This document shows positions 62,781 through 64,000 of a DNA stretch of 64,000 nucleotides, piece after piece. The stretch spans positions 310,001-374,000 of the forward strand of contig NZ_JPRN01000001.1 of NCBI RefSeq assembly GCF_000737715.1. The letters run 5' to 3'. The position numbers and the translations under genes are program-made. Below the pieces are notes generated by a model. That model was not told the DNA's origin, made no database searches, and was given only the letters and a program-made list of their open reading frames with translations. Every line of letters begins with the position of its first letter. Position 1 is the first letter of the stretch. This DNA comes from Chryseobacterium sp. JM1 (lineage in GTDB: Bacteria > Bacteroidota > Bacteroidia > Flavobacteriales > Weeksellaceae).

Positions 62781-62809
62781 ATTATGTATTGCTAATTGCT
62801 CATTACTGA

Positions 62810-64000
<1,191 letters not shown>

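Larger units (their letters stand above)
62043..62809. other. Long gene-free region with unassigned hairpins
   Basis: This 767-bp gap lacks any credible gene. It contains two terminators not attached to a gene (62246-62269, 62341-62367), an imperfect inverted repeat (62437-62453 and 62532-62548, 15 of 17 bases complementary), and two related AAACTTTGTA...CTAATAAC segments (62125-62150, 62710-62736). Together these suggest small RNAs or decayed elements. Confidence 0.5.

Overview
The window looks like chromosomal DNA of a member of the Bacteroidota, class Flavobacteriia, most like Chryseobacterium or a close Weeksellaceae relative. The evidence is low GC by eye, SusC/SusD outer-membrane pairs, TamL/TamB, a fused CcoNO cbb3 oxidase, a GLPGLI-family protein, genes without Shine-Dalgarno sequences, and several promoters of the Bacteroidota type (TTG, a 17-23 nt spacer, TAnnTTTG). 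Most of it is housekeeping DNA. I see no complete insertion sequence, prophage, CRISPR array or integrative element.

Layout. 0.2-4.5 kb: AcpH-type phosphodiesterase, membrane AraC regulator, RadA, a small membrane protein and a secreted YceI protein. 4.6-11.1 kb (minus strand): a phospholipid-type cluster whose four core genes match the architecture of the uncharacterised E. coli ynbABCD genes, with a patatin-like protein and a short-chain dehydrogenase inserted. 11.1-12.1 kb: two overlapping orphan genes. 12.2-16.5 kb: pyrG, yidC, rnhB. 16.7-26.8 kb: two SusC/SusD pairs sharing a nearly identical promoter block, then a lipocalin-like lipoprotein. 26.9-37.1 kb: argS, then tamB-tamL-yihY. 37.6-40.8 kb: ccoNO-ccoP. 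41-46.6 kb: small XRE regulator, amino-acid permease, GLPGLI protein, AraC/GyrI-like regulator, and a barrel protein coupled to a secreted agmatine-deiminase-like enzyme. 46.7-47.5 kb: two tRNA-Gln(TTG) cassettes. 47.6-52.9 kb: menE, arfB, a GreA-C-terminal-like protein, a deoxyhypusine-synthase-like protein, a 56-aa gene, an alkyltransferase-like protein and a secreted alpha/beta hydrolase. 53.1-56.5 kb: XRE regulator and a LemA/GIDE membrane operon. 56.6-64 kb: htpG, recA, an MpaB/DUF2236 protein, a LuxR regulator, gap and the 3' end of a likely pfkA.

The best candidate for an undescribed system is the ynb-like lipid cluster. It combines a CdsA-like cytidylyltransferase, a CDP-alcohol phosphotransferase with two of its four motif aspartates changed to Asn, a PAP2 (PSLH type) plus dual-specificity phosphatase fusion, an alpha/beta hydrolase plus methyltransferase fusion, a patatin-like protein lacking its catalytic Asp, and an SDR. 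Together these suggest synthesis and modification of a non-standard phospholipid. That is inference; I know of no established product.

The intergenic DNA holds several dispersed repeat families: CTCGCAGAT elements, GGCTTTAGCC elements, heptanucleotide tandem repeats, a CATTGCGAG element and a GC-rich block. They tend to sit at gene ends.
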